Position numbers and translations under genes: made by a program
The notes under the pieces: model-generated
Told to the model about the DNA's origin: nothing
Databases searched by the model: none
What the model saw: the letters and a program-made list of their open reading frames with translations, nothing else
Shown here: one piece after another, positions 52,051-61,310 of the stretch
Layout: every line of letters begins with the position of its first letter
How positions within the stretch are numbered: position 1 is the stretch's first letter
From: Paraburkholderia ferrariae NBRC 106233
GTDB lineage: Bacteria; Pseudomonadota; Gammaproteobacteria; Burkholderiales; Burkholderiaceae
Length of the DNA: 64,000 nucleotides
NCBI RefSeq assembly: GCF_000685035.1
Contig: NZ_BAYB01000015.1
Location: forward strand, 62,001 to 126,000
Reading direction: 5' to 3'

Positions 52051-52084
52051 TATGGTGAAACGTGGTGAACGTCTGGAAGGTATC

Positions 52085-52454
52085 TGGTGGAGCCGGCGGG
52101 AATCGAACCCGCGTCCAAAGGCAGTCCACACCCAGTTCTACATGCGTAGTTCTGTCATTTGATTTAACCGCAGCGACGCGGACGAACACGCTGCGCTACG
52201 GCGATTCACTGAATTTTCGACTCTGCCGTCGTGACGCCAACAGAGCTTAACTGACGTAAATGACCTCTGGCGGTATTGCTACCGGTCTTGCGACGCTAGC
52301 CCGTCAGTGAGCCAGGCAGAGGACGGCGGCCGTTAGGCTGCCAGTGCGAACGTATCGTCGTTTGCAGTTACGTTTTTCCCATTGATTAACGAGGTGACGG
52401 GTCCTCGGCATGCCCTGACTGCTTCATAACCCCTGTCGAAACCAGGTCGGCCCC
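52085..52454 (-). ncRNA. ssrA: Transfer-messenger RNA
   Basis: About 370 nt. The 5' end GGGGCCGACCTGG pairs with the 3' end CGGCTCC before ACCA to form the acceptor stem, and GGTTCGATTCCCGCC forms the T arm. The tag frame lies at complement 52333-52365 and encodes ANDDTFALAA then TAA, the burkholderia-type degradation tag. With SmpB it rescues stalled ribosomes. Its 3' end is the right boundary of the genomic island. A GATAAT box (complement 52468-52473) upstream may be part of its promoter. Confidence 0.97.
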
Positions 52455-52525
52455 AGAGGAAGGGTCAATTATCCCATAGTTCATGAGATGAGGCGAACCA
52501 CGCCTTTTTTCAACGGCGCTGCCGC

Positions 52526-53218
52526 TCAGGCCGCCTTCCCGACGTGCTGGATAAGGGCGAGCAGCGTGGCCGTCGTATCGGCCACATAGCTTGCGTTCCA
52601 CTGCGACGGCGGCACTTCGTTGCCGCAATAGCCGTAAGCGGCGGCGATCGTCGCCATGCCCGCCGCCTCGCCCGCCTGGACGTCGCGCAGGTCGTCGCCC
52701 ACGTACACCGCGCGCTGCGGCTCGACACCGAGCGCCTCGGCCGCATGCAGGAGCGGCGCGGGGTGCGGCTTGGAGTAGGGCGTGGTGTCGCCGCTCACGA
52801 CGCAGGCCGCGCGCGTGTCGAGGTGCATCAGCTTCACGAGCGGGTCGGTCAGGCGCGCGACCTTGTTGGTCACGATGCCCCAGCGCACGCCGCGCGCGTC
52901 GAGGTCGTCGAGTACGGCGTCGATGCCCGGAAAGAGTGCCGTCTCGATACGCAGGTTGGCCGCGTAGTTGGCGAGAAACTCTTCGCGCATCGCGGCGAAC
53001 TCGGGGTGGTCCGGGCCGATGCCGAACGCACCGCCGATCAGTCCGCGGGCTCCCGCGGAAGCGAGCGGCCGCAGCCGTTCGAGCGGCGCAGCCGCGAGGC
53101 CGCGCGCGTGGCGCATCTGGTTCACGGCGGCGGCGAGGTCGGGGGCGGTGTCGGCGAGCGTGCCGTCGAAGTCGAACAGCACGGCGTCGCAGGCGCCTGG
53201 CGTAAGGAAGGCAGTCAT
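52526..53218 (-). CDS. gph: Phosphoglycolate phosphatase (HAD superfamily)
   Basis: 230 residues. HAD motif I LFDFDGTLADT, motif II/III VTNK and YSKPHPAP, motif IV VGDDLRDVQAG. Dephosphorylates 2-phosphoglycolate formed by DNA repair or oxygenation side reactions. The start reads MTAFLTPGACDAV; the preceding frame belongs to shadow sequence over ubiG. Twenty bases after ubiG on the same strand, the conserved ubiG-gph pair of beta-proteobacteria. Confidence 0.9.
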   Translation of the reverse strand: MTAFLTPGACDAVLFDFDGTLADTAPDLAAAVNQMRHARGLAAAPLERLRPLASAGARGLIGGAFGIGPDHPEFAAMREEFLANYAANLRIETALFPGIDAVLDDLDARGVRWGIVTNKVARLTDPLVKLMHLDTRAACVVSGDTTPYSKPHPAPLLHAAEALGVEPQRAVYVGDDLRDVQAGEAAGMATIAAAYGYCGNEVPPSQWNASYVADTTATLLALIQHVGKAA

Positions 53219-53238
53219 TTCGGAAGGAGGCGGGCGTG

Positions 53239-53937
53239 TTAGGCGCTGCGCCGGCACGCGATCATGTAGTTGACGCTCGAATCGTTCGCAAGCGAGAAGC
53301 GCCGGGTCAGCGGGTTGTAGGTAATGCCCTTGATCTCGACGAGGTGCAACCCGGCTTCGCGCACGAACCCGGCCAGCTCGGACGGGCGGATGAAGCGCGC
53401 GTAATCGTGCGTGCCCTTGGGCAGCATCTGCGCGATGTATTCGGCGCCGATCACGGCAAGCAGATACGACTTGAGGTTGCGATTGAGCGTCGAGAAGAAC
53501 ACCCAGCCGCCCGGCTTCACGAGCGTGGCGCACGCCTCGACCACGGCAGCCGGGTCCGGCACGTGTTCGAGCATTTCCATGCAGGTGACGACGTCGAACG
53601 AGGCGGGCTCGCGCTCGGCGATGGCCTCGGCGGCGATCTCTTCGTAATCGACGGTGACGCCGCTTTCGAGGCTATGCAGGTCGGCGACGCCGAGCGCTTC
53701 GCGCGAGAGGTCGATGCCCTTGACGGCCGCGCCGAGCCCGGCCATCGACTCGGACAGGATGCCGCCGCCGCAGCCGATGTCGAGAGCGCGCTTGCCGGCC
53801 AGATGCGCATGCGCGTCGATCCAGTTGAGGCGGATGGGGTTCAGCTCGTGCAGCGGTTTGAACTCCGCGTTCGGGTCCCACCAGCGATGAGCGAGATCGC
53901 TGAATTTCTGCAGCTCGTGGGGATCGGCATTCGTCAT
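53239..53937 (-). CDS. ubiG: Ubiquinone biosynthesis O-methyltransferase
   Basis: 232 residues. SAM-binding motif LDIGCGGGILSE near residue 52 and the UbiG-typical KFSDLAHRWWDPNAEFKPLH start. Carries out both O-methylations in ubiquinone synthesis. Upstream of gph, downstream of ompA, all leftward. Confidence 0.95.
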   Translation of the reverse strand: MTNADPHELQKFSDLAHRWWDPNAEFKPLHELNPIRLNWIDAHAHLAGKRALDIGCGGGILSESMAGLGAAVKGIDLSREALGVADLHSLESGVTVDYEEIAAEAIAEREPASFDVVTCMEMLEHVPDPAAVVEACATLVKPGGWVFFSTLNRNLKSYLLAVIGAEYIAQMLPKGTHDYARFIRPSELAGFVREAGLHLVEIKGITYNPLTRRFSLANDSSVNYMIACRRSA

Positions 53938-54072
53938 GTCGGGGTGGCCTGATGCGCGGCGCGGGTGAGTGAGAATAAACCCTGAGTATACAGGCGGGCT
54001 CAAATGGCGGCAAAAAGCTGCGCACCGTCGCGGTGCCGGCAAGCGCGCAACGGGGAAGAGGCCGGGAATAAA

Positions 54073-54096
54073 AAAGCCCCGCCGAAGCGGGGCTTT
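54073..54096 (-). terminator. Intrinsic terminator of ompA
   Basis: AAAGCCCCGC (54073-54082) and GCGGGGCTTT (54087-54096) with a CGAA loop, followed on the minus strand by T residues. It separates ompA from ubiG. Confidence 0.92.
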
Positions 54097-54121
54097 GAGA
54101 CTTCCAGTCGCGACTCGCGGA

Positions 54122-54769
54122 TTACTGCTTTTGCGTGCCGACGACTTCGACTTCCACGCGGCGATCCGGTGCGAGGCAGGCGATGAGAGCCTTGCGGTTC
54201 TTCTGGTTGCAACCCGTCGTGACCGGGTTGCGCTTGCCCTTGCCTTCCGTGTAGACACGGTCGGCCGGCACACCCTTGCTGACGAGGTACGACTTGACGG
54301 CTTGCGCGCGGCGCAGCGACAGACGGTCGTTGTACGCGTTCGAACCGATGCGGTCGGTGTAGCCCGTTGCCACGACGACTTCGAGGTTCAGCGCTTCGAT
54401 CTTGCTTGCCAGATCATCCAGCTTTTCCTTGCCAGCCGGCTTCAGGACAGCCTTGTCGAAGTCGAACAGCGTATCGGCTTGATACGTGATCTTCTGGCTC
54501 GTGATAGCCGGCGGCGGCGGCGGAGCGACCGGCGGCTGCGGTGCCTGGGCGACCAGCGCGCCATCGCACTTTGCGTTGGCCGTGGCCGGCGTCCAGAATG
54601 CATCGCGCCAGCAAAGCTCGTTCGTGCCGTTCATCCACACGTATTCGCCGGTACCATTCACCCAGTTGTCATTGACGGCTTGTCGCGACGCCGGCACCGA
54701 CTGTGCCTGAGCGGATGCAGCCATGACTGCGGTAGCTGCAATGAACGCGAGCTTTGAAAGTTTATTCAT
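54122..54769 (-). CDS. ompA: OmpA-family outer-membrane protein
   Basis: 215 residues. Signal peptide of 22 residues ending AQA-Q. An N-terminal region with two cysteines, a Pro-rich hinge (QPPVAPPPPPA), then the OmpA-like peptidoglycan-binding domain with GYTDRIGSNAYNDRLSLRRA. It anchors the outer membrane to the cell wall; the short N-terminal half is not a full 8-stranded barrel. GAGAGGAG precedes the ATG. Confidence 0.92.
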   Translation of the reverse strand: MNKLSKLAFIAATAVMAASAQAQSVPASRQAVNDNWVNGTGEYVWMNGTNELCWRDAFWTPATANAKCDGALVAQAPQPPVAPPPPPAITSQKITYQADTLFDFDKAVLKPAGKEKLDDLASKIEALNLEVVVATGYTDRIGSNAYNDRLSLRRAQAVKSYLVSKGVPADRVYTEGKGKRNPVTTGCNQKNRKALIACLAPDRRVEVEVVGTQKQ

Positions 54770-55395
54770 ATTTCTCCTCTCGAAATTGAGATTACCGCAG
54801 GTTTACTGCGAGCCATATGACGAAGACAAGTCATACATTGCTCGAAGTATAACATTGGCGCGTTGCGGCGAACGTGTTGTGTAGACTTCGAGCCGTGTCT
54901 AACTTTGTGCGTTGGCATTTTGCCATATCGTTCCCGTCCGACGATAAAAAAAATCCGCCCCTTTCTTCGGGGCCGGTCGAATGTGGTACACCCGCAACAA
55001 AAAGTTCCCGCGGGATACCCTGGGTCTGACGCGGTTCCGACAGTGTCACGCAAATGGGTGTGTGCTGCACCGGGTTTGTCCCGCCTCTGTCGCGTGCTGC
55101 TCACTTTCGCGAGCCTCGCGCATCCTTTTTCGGGCGTTTTGAGCGGTTTGGCGGCACCCCCACTAATAGGTATACGTAGAGCGCGGCCAGGGGTGTCGCG
55201 CATGGTAGAATCGCGTGATGCGCTGCGTCCGCGGCGTCCATGCGACAGCAGGGTGCGCAAGCGGTGCTGCCGGCTTTCCCAGGCCGGCTTCCCGCGGTTC
55301 CCGGCGCCGTTCCCGGGTAACCGGGAAACCGCGGCGGGGAGACTGCGGCGGATCAACCGCGCGTGCCTCGCGTGTGCCTGTATACGACATCGATA
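54770..55395. other. Divergent ompA/gyrA control region with large hairpin
   Basis: 626 bases without a supported gene. It must hold the ompA and gyrA promoters. A strong imperfect hairpin lies at 55292-55304 and 55321-55334 (CCGCGGTTCCCGG with one bulged A in the other arm), about 60 bases before the gyrA start, so it would lie in the gyrA leader RNA. ORFs crossing the region have no starts or family features. Confidence 0.5.
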
Positions 55396-58014
55396 ATGGA
55401 TCAATTCGCCAAAGAGACTCTGCCTATCTCCCTCGAGGAGGAAATGCGCCGCTCGTATCTCGACTACGCGATGAGCGTGATTGTCGGGCGGGCGCTCCCG
55501 GATGTTCGCGATGGCCTCAAGCCGGTGCACCGGCGTGTGCTCTACGCGATGCACGAACTGAACAACGACTGGAACCGCGCCTACAAGAAGTCGGCGCGTA
55601 TCGTCGGCGACGTCATCGGTAAATACCACCCCCACGGCGACACGGCTGTCTACGACACGATCGTGCGCATGGCGCAGAGCTTCTCGCTGCGCTACATGCT
55701 GGTGGACGGCCAGGGCAACTTCGGCTCGATCGACGGCGACAACGCCGCCGCCATGCGGTACACCGAAATCCGCATGGCCAAGATCGGCCACGAACTGCTC
55801 GCCGACATCGACAAGGAAACCGTCGATTTCGGGCCGAACTACGACGGCAGCGAAAGCGAGCCCCTGATCCTGCCCGCGCGCATCCCGAACCTGCTCATCA
55901 ACGGTTCGTCGGGCATCGCGGTCGGCATGGCCACGAACATCCCGCCGCACAACCTCAACGAAGTCGTCGATGCGTGTCAGCACCTGCTGAGAAATCCGCA
56001 GGCGACGATCGACGAGTTGATCGAGATCATTCCCGCGCCCGATTTTCCGACCGCCGGCATCATCTACGGCGTCGCAGGCGTGCGCGACGGCTATCGCACC
56101 GGCCGCGGCCGGGTGGTGATGCGCGCCGCCACGCACTTCGAGGAGATCGACCGCGGCCAGCGCATGGCGATCATCGTCGACGAACTGCCGTACCAGGTGA
56201 ACAAGCGTTCGCTGCTGGAGCGCATTGCCGAGCTCGTCAACGAGAAGAAGCTGGAAGGCATTTCCGATATCCGCGACGAATCCGACAAGAGCGGCATGCG
56301 CGTCGTGATCGAGCTGAAGCGCGGCGAAGTGCCCGAGGTCATCCTCAACAATCTGTACAAGGCGACGCAGCTGCAGGACACGTTCGGTATGAACATGGTC
56401 GCGCTGGTGGACAACCAGCCGAAGCTGCTGAACCTGAAGGAAATGCTCGACCATTTCCTGTCGCACCGCCGCGAGGTGCTGACGCGGCGCACTGTATACG
56501 AGCTGCGCAAGGCGCGCGAACGCGGCCACGTGCTGGAAGGCCTCGCTGTCGCGCTCGCGAACATCGACGAATTCATCGCGATCATCAAGGCCGCGCCCAC
56601 GCCGCCGGTCGCGAAGCAGGAGCTGATGAACCGCCCGTGGGATTCGTCGCTGGTGCGCGAGATGCTCGCGCGCGCCGAGGCCGAAAATGCGGCCGCCGGC
56701 GGCCGCGAGGCGTACCGTCCGGAAGGGCTGAACCCGCAGTACGGCATGCAGGGCGACGGCCTCTACCGTCTGTCCGACACCCAGGCGCAGGAAATCCTGC
56801 AGATGCGCCTGCAGCGTCTGACGGGTCTGGAGCAGGACAAGATCATCGGCGAGTACCGCGAAGTGATGGCCCAGATCGCCGACCTGCTCGACATCCTTGC
56901 GAGCCCCGAGCGCGTAACGGTCATGATCTCCGACGAACTCACCGCGATCAAGAGCGAATTCGGCGACGAACGTCGCTCGAAGATCGAGATGAACGCGACC
57001 GAGCTCAACACCGAAGACCTGATCACGCCGCAGGACATGGTGGTGACCATGTCGCACGCCGGTTACGTGAAATCGCAGCCGTTGTCCGAATATCGCGCCC
57101 AGAAGCGCGGAGGTCGCGGCAAGCAGGCCACTTCGATGAAGGACGACGACTGGATCGACACGCTCTTCATCGCCAATACCCACGACCACATCCTGTGCTT
57201 CTCGAACCGCGGGCGCGTGTACTGGGTGAAGGTGTACGAGGTGCCGCAGGGCTCCCGCAACTCGCGCGGCCGTCCGATCGTGAACATGTTCCCGCTCCAG
57301 GACGGCGAAAAGATCACGGTTGTCCTGCCGGTGAAGGAATTTTCGGCCGACAAATACGTCTTCATGGCAACCGCGCTCGGCACGGTCAAGAAGACCCCGC
57401 TCGAGGCCTTCAGCCGCCCGTTGCGCAAGGGTATTATTGCGGTCGGCCTGGATGACGGCGACTACCTGATCGGCGCGGCCATCACCGACGGCGAGCACGA
57501 CGTCATGCTGTTCTCCGACGCGGGCAAGGCCGTGCGTTTCGACGAAAACGACGTGCGTCCGATGGGCCGCGAAGCGCGCGGCGTGCGCGGCATGCAGCTC
57601 GACGACGGCCAGCAGGTCATCGCCCTGCTGGTGGCCGGCGACGAACAGCAGTCGGTGCTGACGGCGACCGAGAACGGCTATGGCAAGCGCACGCCGATCA
57701 CCGAGTACACGCGTCACGGGCGCGGCACGAAGGGCATGATCGCGATCCAGACCTCCGAGCGTAACGGCAAGGTGGTCGCCGCGACCCTCGTCGATCCGGA
57801 AGCCCAGATCATGCTGATCACGACCACGGGCGTGCTGATCCGCACGCGCGTTTCCGAGATCCGCGAAATGGGCCGCGCGACGCAAGGTGTTACACTCATC
57901 AGCCTTGACGAAGGCACGAAACTCTCCGGCCTGCAGCAGGTGGCAGAGGCCGAGGCCGATGGTGACGGCGAGGCGGGCGACGCCGAGCCGGGCGAGGGTG
58001 AAAGCCTGGAGTAA
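55396..58014 (+). CDS. gyrA: DNA gyrase subunit A
   Basis: 872 residues. Catalytic Y122 in AMRYTEIRM; quinolone-resistance region HPHGDTAVYDTI with T83 and D87; GyrA box QKRGGRGKQ in the C-terminal wheel domain; acidic tail. T83 is, as I recall, the normal residue in Burkholderia rather than a resistance change. Start ATG at MDQFAKETLP. Confidence 0.97.
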   Translation: MDQFAKETLPISLEEEMRRSYLDYAMSVIVGRALPDVRDGLKPVHRRVLYAMHELNNDWNRAYKKSARIVGDVIGKYHPHGDTAVYDTIVRMAQSFSLRYMLVDGQGNFGSIDGDNAAAMRYTEIRMAKIGHELLADIDKETVDFGPNYDGSESEPLILPARIPNLLINGSSGIAVGMATNIPPHNLNEVVDACQHLLRNPQATIDELIEIIPAPDFPTAGIIYGVAGVRDGYRTGRGRVVMRAATHFEEIDRGQRMAIIVDELPYQVNKRSLLERIAELVNEKKLEGISDIRDESDKSGMRVVIELKRGEVPEVILNNLYKATQLQDTFGMNMVALVDNQPKLLNLKEMLDHFLSHRREVLTRRTVYELRKARERGHVLEGLAVALANIDEFIAIIKAAPTPPVAKQELMNRPWDSSLVREMLARAEAENAAAGGREAYRPEGLNPQYGMQGDGLYRLSDTQAQEILQMRLQRLTGLEQDKIIGEYREVMAQIADLLDILASPERVTVMISDELTAIKSEFGDERRSKIEMNATELNTEDLITPQDMVVTMSHAGYVKSQPLSEYRAQKRGGRGKQATSMKDDDWIDTLFIANTHDHILCFSNRGRVYWVKVYEVPQGSRNSRGRPIVNMFPLQDGEKITVVLPVKEFSADKYVFMATALGTVKKTPLEAFSRPLRKGIIAVGLDDGDYLIGAAITDGEHDVMLFSDAGKAVRFDENDVRPMGREARGVRGMQLDDGQQVIALLVAGDEQQSVLTATENGYGKRTPITEYTRHGRGTKGMIAIQTSERNGKVVAATLVDPEAQIMLITTTGVLIRTRVSEIREMGRATQGVTLISLDEGTKLSGLQQVAEAEADGDGEAGDAEPGEGESLE

Positions 58015-58189
58015 AGCAATGCGGCGGTCCGCGCGAGCGGGCCGTCAGCGCAGTAAGTCCTGAATGGTGGTGCCGGCCGGATCGCGCTGCGGATCACGGG
58101 CTGCGGGCGACGCATGTGCCGCGGTCCGGGTAGGTCCCGTATGATCCCGTCCGGCAGGCAGTTCGACTAATTTCTCTAAGGGAGTAATG

Positions 58190-58798
58190 ATGCAAAAACG
58201 ATTCAAGCAGGTTGTGTTGCTGGCCGCTCTCGTGCCGACGTTTGCGATGGCTCAGGCGCTCCAGCAGGCGCCCGACCAGTCCGCGCCGGCTGCTGCCGCA
58301 GCACCGGTCGATCCGGCCAAGCAAGCCGCGATCAAGGACCTGCTCGACGCGATCGACGCACAAAAGCTCGTCGGCGCAATCGGCAACAGCGCGCAAATGC
58401 AGGCCAAGCAGCTCGTCCCGGCAATCCTGTCGGACGCACTGTCGGAAAACAAGGCGATGACGGACAAGCAGAAGCAGGCTTCCGTCCCGACGCTGCAAAA
58501 GAACGCCGTGCCGAAGCTGGTTGACTCGGCAGGCCAGGTCTTCGCGACCCCGGCCTTCCAGCAGGACGCAATGCAAGCTCAGTACGACGCTTACGCGAAG
58601 TACTACAGCACGCAGGAAATCAAGGATCTGACGACGTTCTACCGCAGCCCGACCGGCCGCAAGTTCATCCAGGTGCAAGACCAGGTGGGCCGCGACGTCG
58701 TGAACGGTCTGATGCAGAAGTACATGCCGCAGTCGATCAAGGCAACGCGCCAGCAGGCTGACCAGGAAGTCGCCAACGTCGCCAAGACGTCCAAGTAA
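58190..58798 (+). CDS. DUF2059 periplasmic protein
   Basis: 202 residues. Signal peptide of about 22 residues ending AMA-Q, Pro/Ala-rich linker, then the helical DUF2059 domain with AKYYSTQEIKDLTTFYRSP. Function unknown. AAGGGAG lies 6 bases before the chosen ATG; an ATG 3 bases earlier is too close. It lies between gyrA and serC as in other burkholderias. Confidence 0.85.
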   Translation: MQKRFKQVVLLAALVPTFAMAQALQQAPDQSAPAAAAAPVDPAKQAAIKDLLDAIDAQKLVGAIGNSAQMQAKQLVPAILSDALSENKAMTDKQKQASVPTLQKNAVPKLVDSAGQVFATPAFQQDAMQAQYDAYAKYYSTQEIKDLTTFYRSPTGRKFIQVQDQVGRDVVNGLMQKYMPQSIKATRQQADQEVANVAKTSK

Positions 58799-58915
58799 TC
58801 GGCCGCCGCAAGGCGCGCGCGTCGCCCCGGGTCCGGCAGCAGGGGCCCGACAGACGATTTACGCGCGCCGGCGGCCGCCGGGCCCGCGTTGGCGGGTTCC
58901 TTGCGACAGTGCGAT

Positions 58916-58953
58916 AATGGCCGTTTGCGTGTCAGCGCAAACGGCCATTTTCT
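58916..58953 (+). terminator. Intrinsic terminator before serC
   Basis: 14-bp perfect stem AATGGCCGTTTGCG (58916-58929) and its complement (58936-58949), loop TGTCAG, then TTCT. It ends the DUF2059 transcript. Confidence 0.88.
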
Positions 58954-59004
58954 ATTTCAGGCGCGTTTTCGGGTCTTAGCGCCGCCTCCCGGGGTCTTCT
59001 CACG

Positions 59005-60087
59005 ATGCGCGTCTTCAACTTCTCCGCTGGACCTGCTGCGTTGCCCGAAGAGGTGCTGCGCCAGGCCGCCGACGAAATGCTCGACTGGCACGGCAGCGGC
59101 ATGGGCGTGATGGAAATGAGCCATCGCGGCCCGGAATTCATGCAGATCCACAGCGAGGCGCTGCTCGACCTGCGCGAGTTGATGGCGGTCCCGGCGAGCC
59201 ACCACATCCTGTTCCTGCAGGGCGGCGGCATCGGCGAAAACGCGATCGTGCCGCTCAATCTCTTCGGCGCGAAGCCGCGCGCCGACTACGTGATCACGGG
59301 CTCCTGGTCGCAGAAGTCGCAGAAGGAAGCGCTCAAGTACGGCGCTTCGCACATCGCGGCCAGCGGGCGCACCGAGGCGGGCTTTACGCATTCGCCGCCG
59401 AGGAGCGAATGGCAGCTTTCCGACGACCCGGCCTACGTCCATCTCTGCACGAACGAGACGATCGACGGCGTGGAAACGTTCGAGATTCCCGAGCTGGGCG
59501 ACATTCCGCTCGTGGCGGACGTTTCGTCGCACATCCTCTCGCGTCCCATGGACGTCGCCAAATACGGCGTGCTGTACGGCGGCGCGCAGAAGAACATCGG
59601 CATGGCCGGCGTGACGGTGGCGATCGTGCGCGAGGACCTGCTCGATCGCGCCATGCCGATCTGCCCGTCGGCGTTCGAATGGAAGACGGTTGCCGCGAAC
59701 AACTCCATGTTCAACACGCCGCCCACGTATGCGATCTATATCGCCGGGCTCGTGTTCAAGTGGCTCAAGCGCCAGGGCGGCTTGTCCGCCATCGAGGCGC
59801 GCAACATCGAAAAAGCGAAGCTGCTCTACGACACGATCGACGCGAGCGGCTTCTACATCAACAAGGTGGAGCGCCGTGCGCGCTCGCGGATGAACGTACC
59901 GTTCTTCCTCGCCGACGAATCACGTAACGAAGATTTCCTCGCCGGCGCGAAGGCGCGCGGGCTGTTGCAGCTGAAGGGCCACAAGTCCGTCGGCGGCATG
60001 CGGGCGTCGATTTACAACGCGGTGCCGCTCGAGGCAGTGAAAGCGCTGGTCGAGTACATGAAGGAATTCGAAGCGAAGCACGCGTAA
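59005..60087 (+). CDS. serC: Phosphoserine aminotransferase
   Basis: 360 residues. Starts MRVFNFSAGPAALPEE; PLP lysine K196 in GGAQKNIG; RPMDVAKYGVLYGG before it. Converts phosphohydroxypyruvate to phosphoserine and also serves pyridoxal synthesis. First gene of the serC-pheA-hisC-tyrA-aroA operon. Confidence 0.96.
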   Translation: MRVFNFSAGPAALPEEVLRQAADEMLDWHGSGMGVMEMSHRGPEFMQIHSEALLDLRELMAVPASHHILFLQGGGIGENAIVPLNLFGAKPRADYVITGSWSQKSQKEALKYGASHIAASGRTEAGFTHSPPRSEWQLSDDPAYVHLCTNETIDGVETFEIPELGDIPLVADVSSHILSRPMDVAKYGVLYGGAQKNIGMAGVTVAIVREDLLDRAMPICPSAFEWKTVAANNSMFNTPPTYAIYIAGLVFKWLKRQGGLSAIEARNIEKAKLLYDTIDASGFYINKVERRARSRMNVPFFLADESRNEDFLAGAKARGLLQLKGHKSVGGMRASIYNAVPLEAVKALVEYMKEFEAKHA

Positions 60088-60139
60088 GCGCCACAGGCGC
60101 TTTGCGCGCGCGACTCCTTTCAGATTGCCGGTTTCACGC

Positions 60140-61222
60140 ATGGACGACGAACTCAATACCAAACTCAAGCCGCTGCGCGAGCGCATCGACGCCATCGACG
60201 CGCAACTGATCGCGCTGCTCAACCAGCGCGCGGCGGTGGCGCTCGAAGTGGGCGAGGTCAAGAAGCATTACAACGCGCCGGTGTTCCGCCCGGAGCGCGA
60301 GCTGCAGGTCATCTCGCGTCTGCAGGACATGAGCGCCGGGCCGCTTTCCAACGAGCATATCGGCGCGATCTGGCGCGAGATCATGGCCGCGAGCCGCTCG
60401 CTCGAAAAGACCATTACGGTGGCGTATCTCGGCCCGGTCGGCACCTATAGCGAACAGGCGATGCACACGTACTTCGGCCAGTCGGTCGTGGGCCTGCCGT
60501 GCCCGTCGATCGACGAGGTGTTCCGCGCCGTCGAAGCGGGCGCGGCCGAGTTCGGCGTCGTGCCGGTCGAGAATTCGAGCGAAGGCGCGGTGTCGCGCTC
60601 GCTCGACCTGTTCCTCGAAACGCAGCTCGTGATCGGCGGCGAAATCGCCCTGCCGATCCAGCACAACCTCATGACGCAAAGCGGCAGCCTGACCGGCGTG
60701 ACGCGCGTGTGCGCGCATCCGCAGGCGCTGGCGCAGTGCCAGCACTGGCTCACGGCGAATGCGCCGCATCTCGAACGCGTGGCCGTGGCGAGCAATGCCG
60801 AGGCCGCGCGCCTCGGCGCCGCCGATCCGGCCGTGGCCGCCATCGCCGGCGAGCGCGCGGCGACGCATTACGGTCTGCTGATTGCGCACGCGCTGATCCA
60901 GGACGATCCGCACAATCGCACGCGTTTCGTGATGATCGGCAAGCAGCCGGCGGGTCCGACGGGCCGCGACCAGACGTCGATGATCGTGTCGGTGAAGAAC
61001 GAGCCGGGCGCCGTCTACAAGCTTCTCGAACCGCTCGCGCGCCACGGCGTGTCGATGACGCGCTTCGAGTCGCGGCCGGCGCGCGTCGGCACGTGGGAGT
61101 ACTACTTCTACATCGACTTCGAAGGCCATCGCGACGAGCCGGCGGTTGCCGCCGCGCTCCACGATCTCGACTCGAAGGCCGCGTATCTGAAGATCCTGGG
61201 CTCGTACCCGAGCTCGCGCTGA
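60140..61222 (+). CDS. pheA: Bifunctional chorismate mutase/prephenate dehydratase
   Basis: 360 residues. N-terminal chorismate mutase (RIDAIDAQLIALLNQR, residues 1-90), prephenate dehydratase (VAYLGPVGTYSEQA... VPVENSSEGAV), and the C-terminal ACT domain with the phenylalanine-binding ESRP motif (TRFESRPARVG). Makes phenylpyruvate; feedback inhibition by Phe is expected. 52 bases after serC. Confidence 0.96.
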   Translation: MDDELNTKLKPLRERIDAIDAQLIALLNQRAAVALEVGEVKKHYNAPVFRPERELQVISRLQDMSAGPLSNEHIGAIWREIMAASRSLEKTITVAYLGPVGTYSEQAMHTYFGQSVVGLPCPSIDEVFRAVEAGAAEFGVVPVENSSEGAVSRSLDLFLETQLVIGGEIALPIQHNLMTQSGSLTGVTRVCAHPQALAQCQHWLTANAPHLERVAVASNAEAARLGAADPAVAAIAGERAATHYGLLIAHALIQDDPHNRTRFVMIGKQPAGPTGRDQTSMIVSVKNEPGAVYKLLEPLARHGVSMTRFESRPARVGTWEYYFYIDFEGHRDEPAVAAALHDLDSKAAYLKILGSYPSSR

Positions 61223-61310
61223 AGCGGTGTCCCGCGCCAATAGTGCGCCGGGACCCGTTTCGCCGCACGCCGCCTGGGCCGCTGGCCCGACTCTGCATGG
61301 AGAGACCCGC

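Larger units (their letters stand above)
36131..52084. mobile_element. Satellite-like or deleted prophage integrated at the ssrA 3' end
   Basis: Evidence: intact P4-type integrase beside the tmRNA 3' end; phage-type regulators, C4-like leader, replication operon, second integrase and a toxin-antitoxin pair; mixed and lower GC than the flanks. The right end at 52084/52085 is firm. The left end is uncertain: a degenerate att-like match at 36131 is the best candidate, but other mobile debris extends to about 31.9 kb. No structural, packaging or lysis genes are visible. Confidence 0.75.

Noticed and set aside
55642..55658. T83 in GyrA as a quinolone-resistance change
   Set aside because: Thr at this position is, to my knowledge, the normal residue in Burkholderia; D87 is also unchanged.
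54766..57885. A 1039-codon minus-strand open frame over gyrA
   Set aside because: Antisense to gyrA with no ribosome-binding site or recognisable domain.
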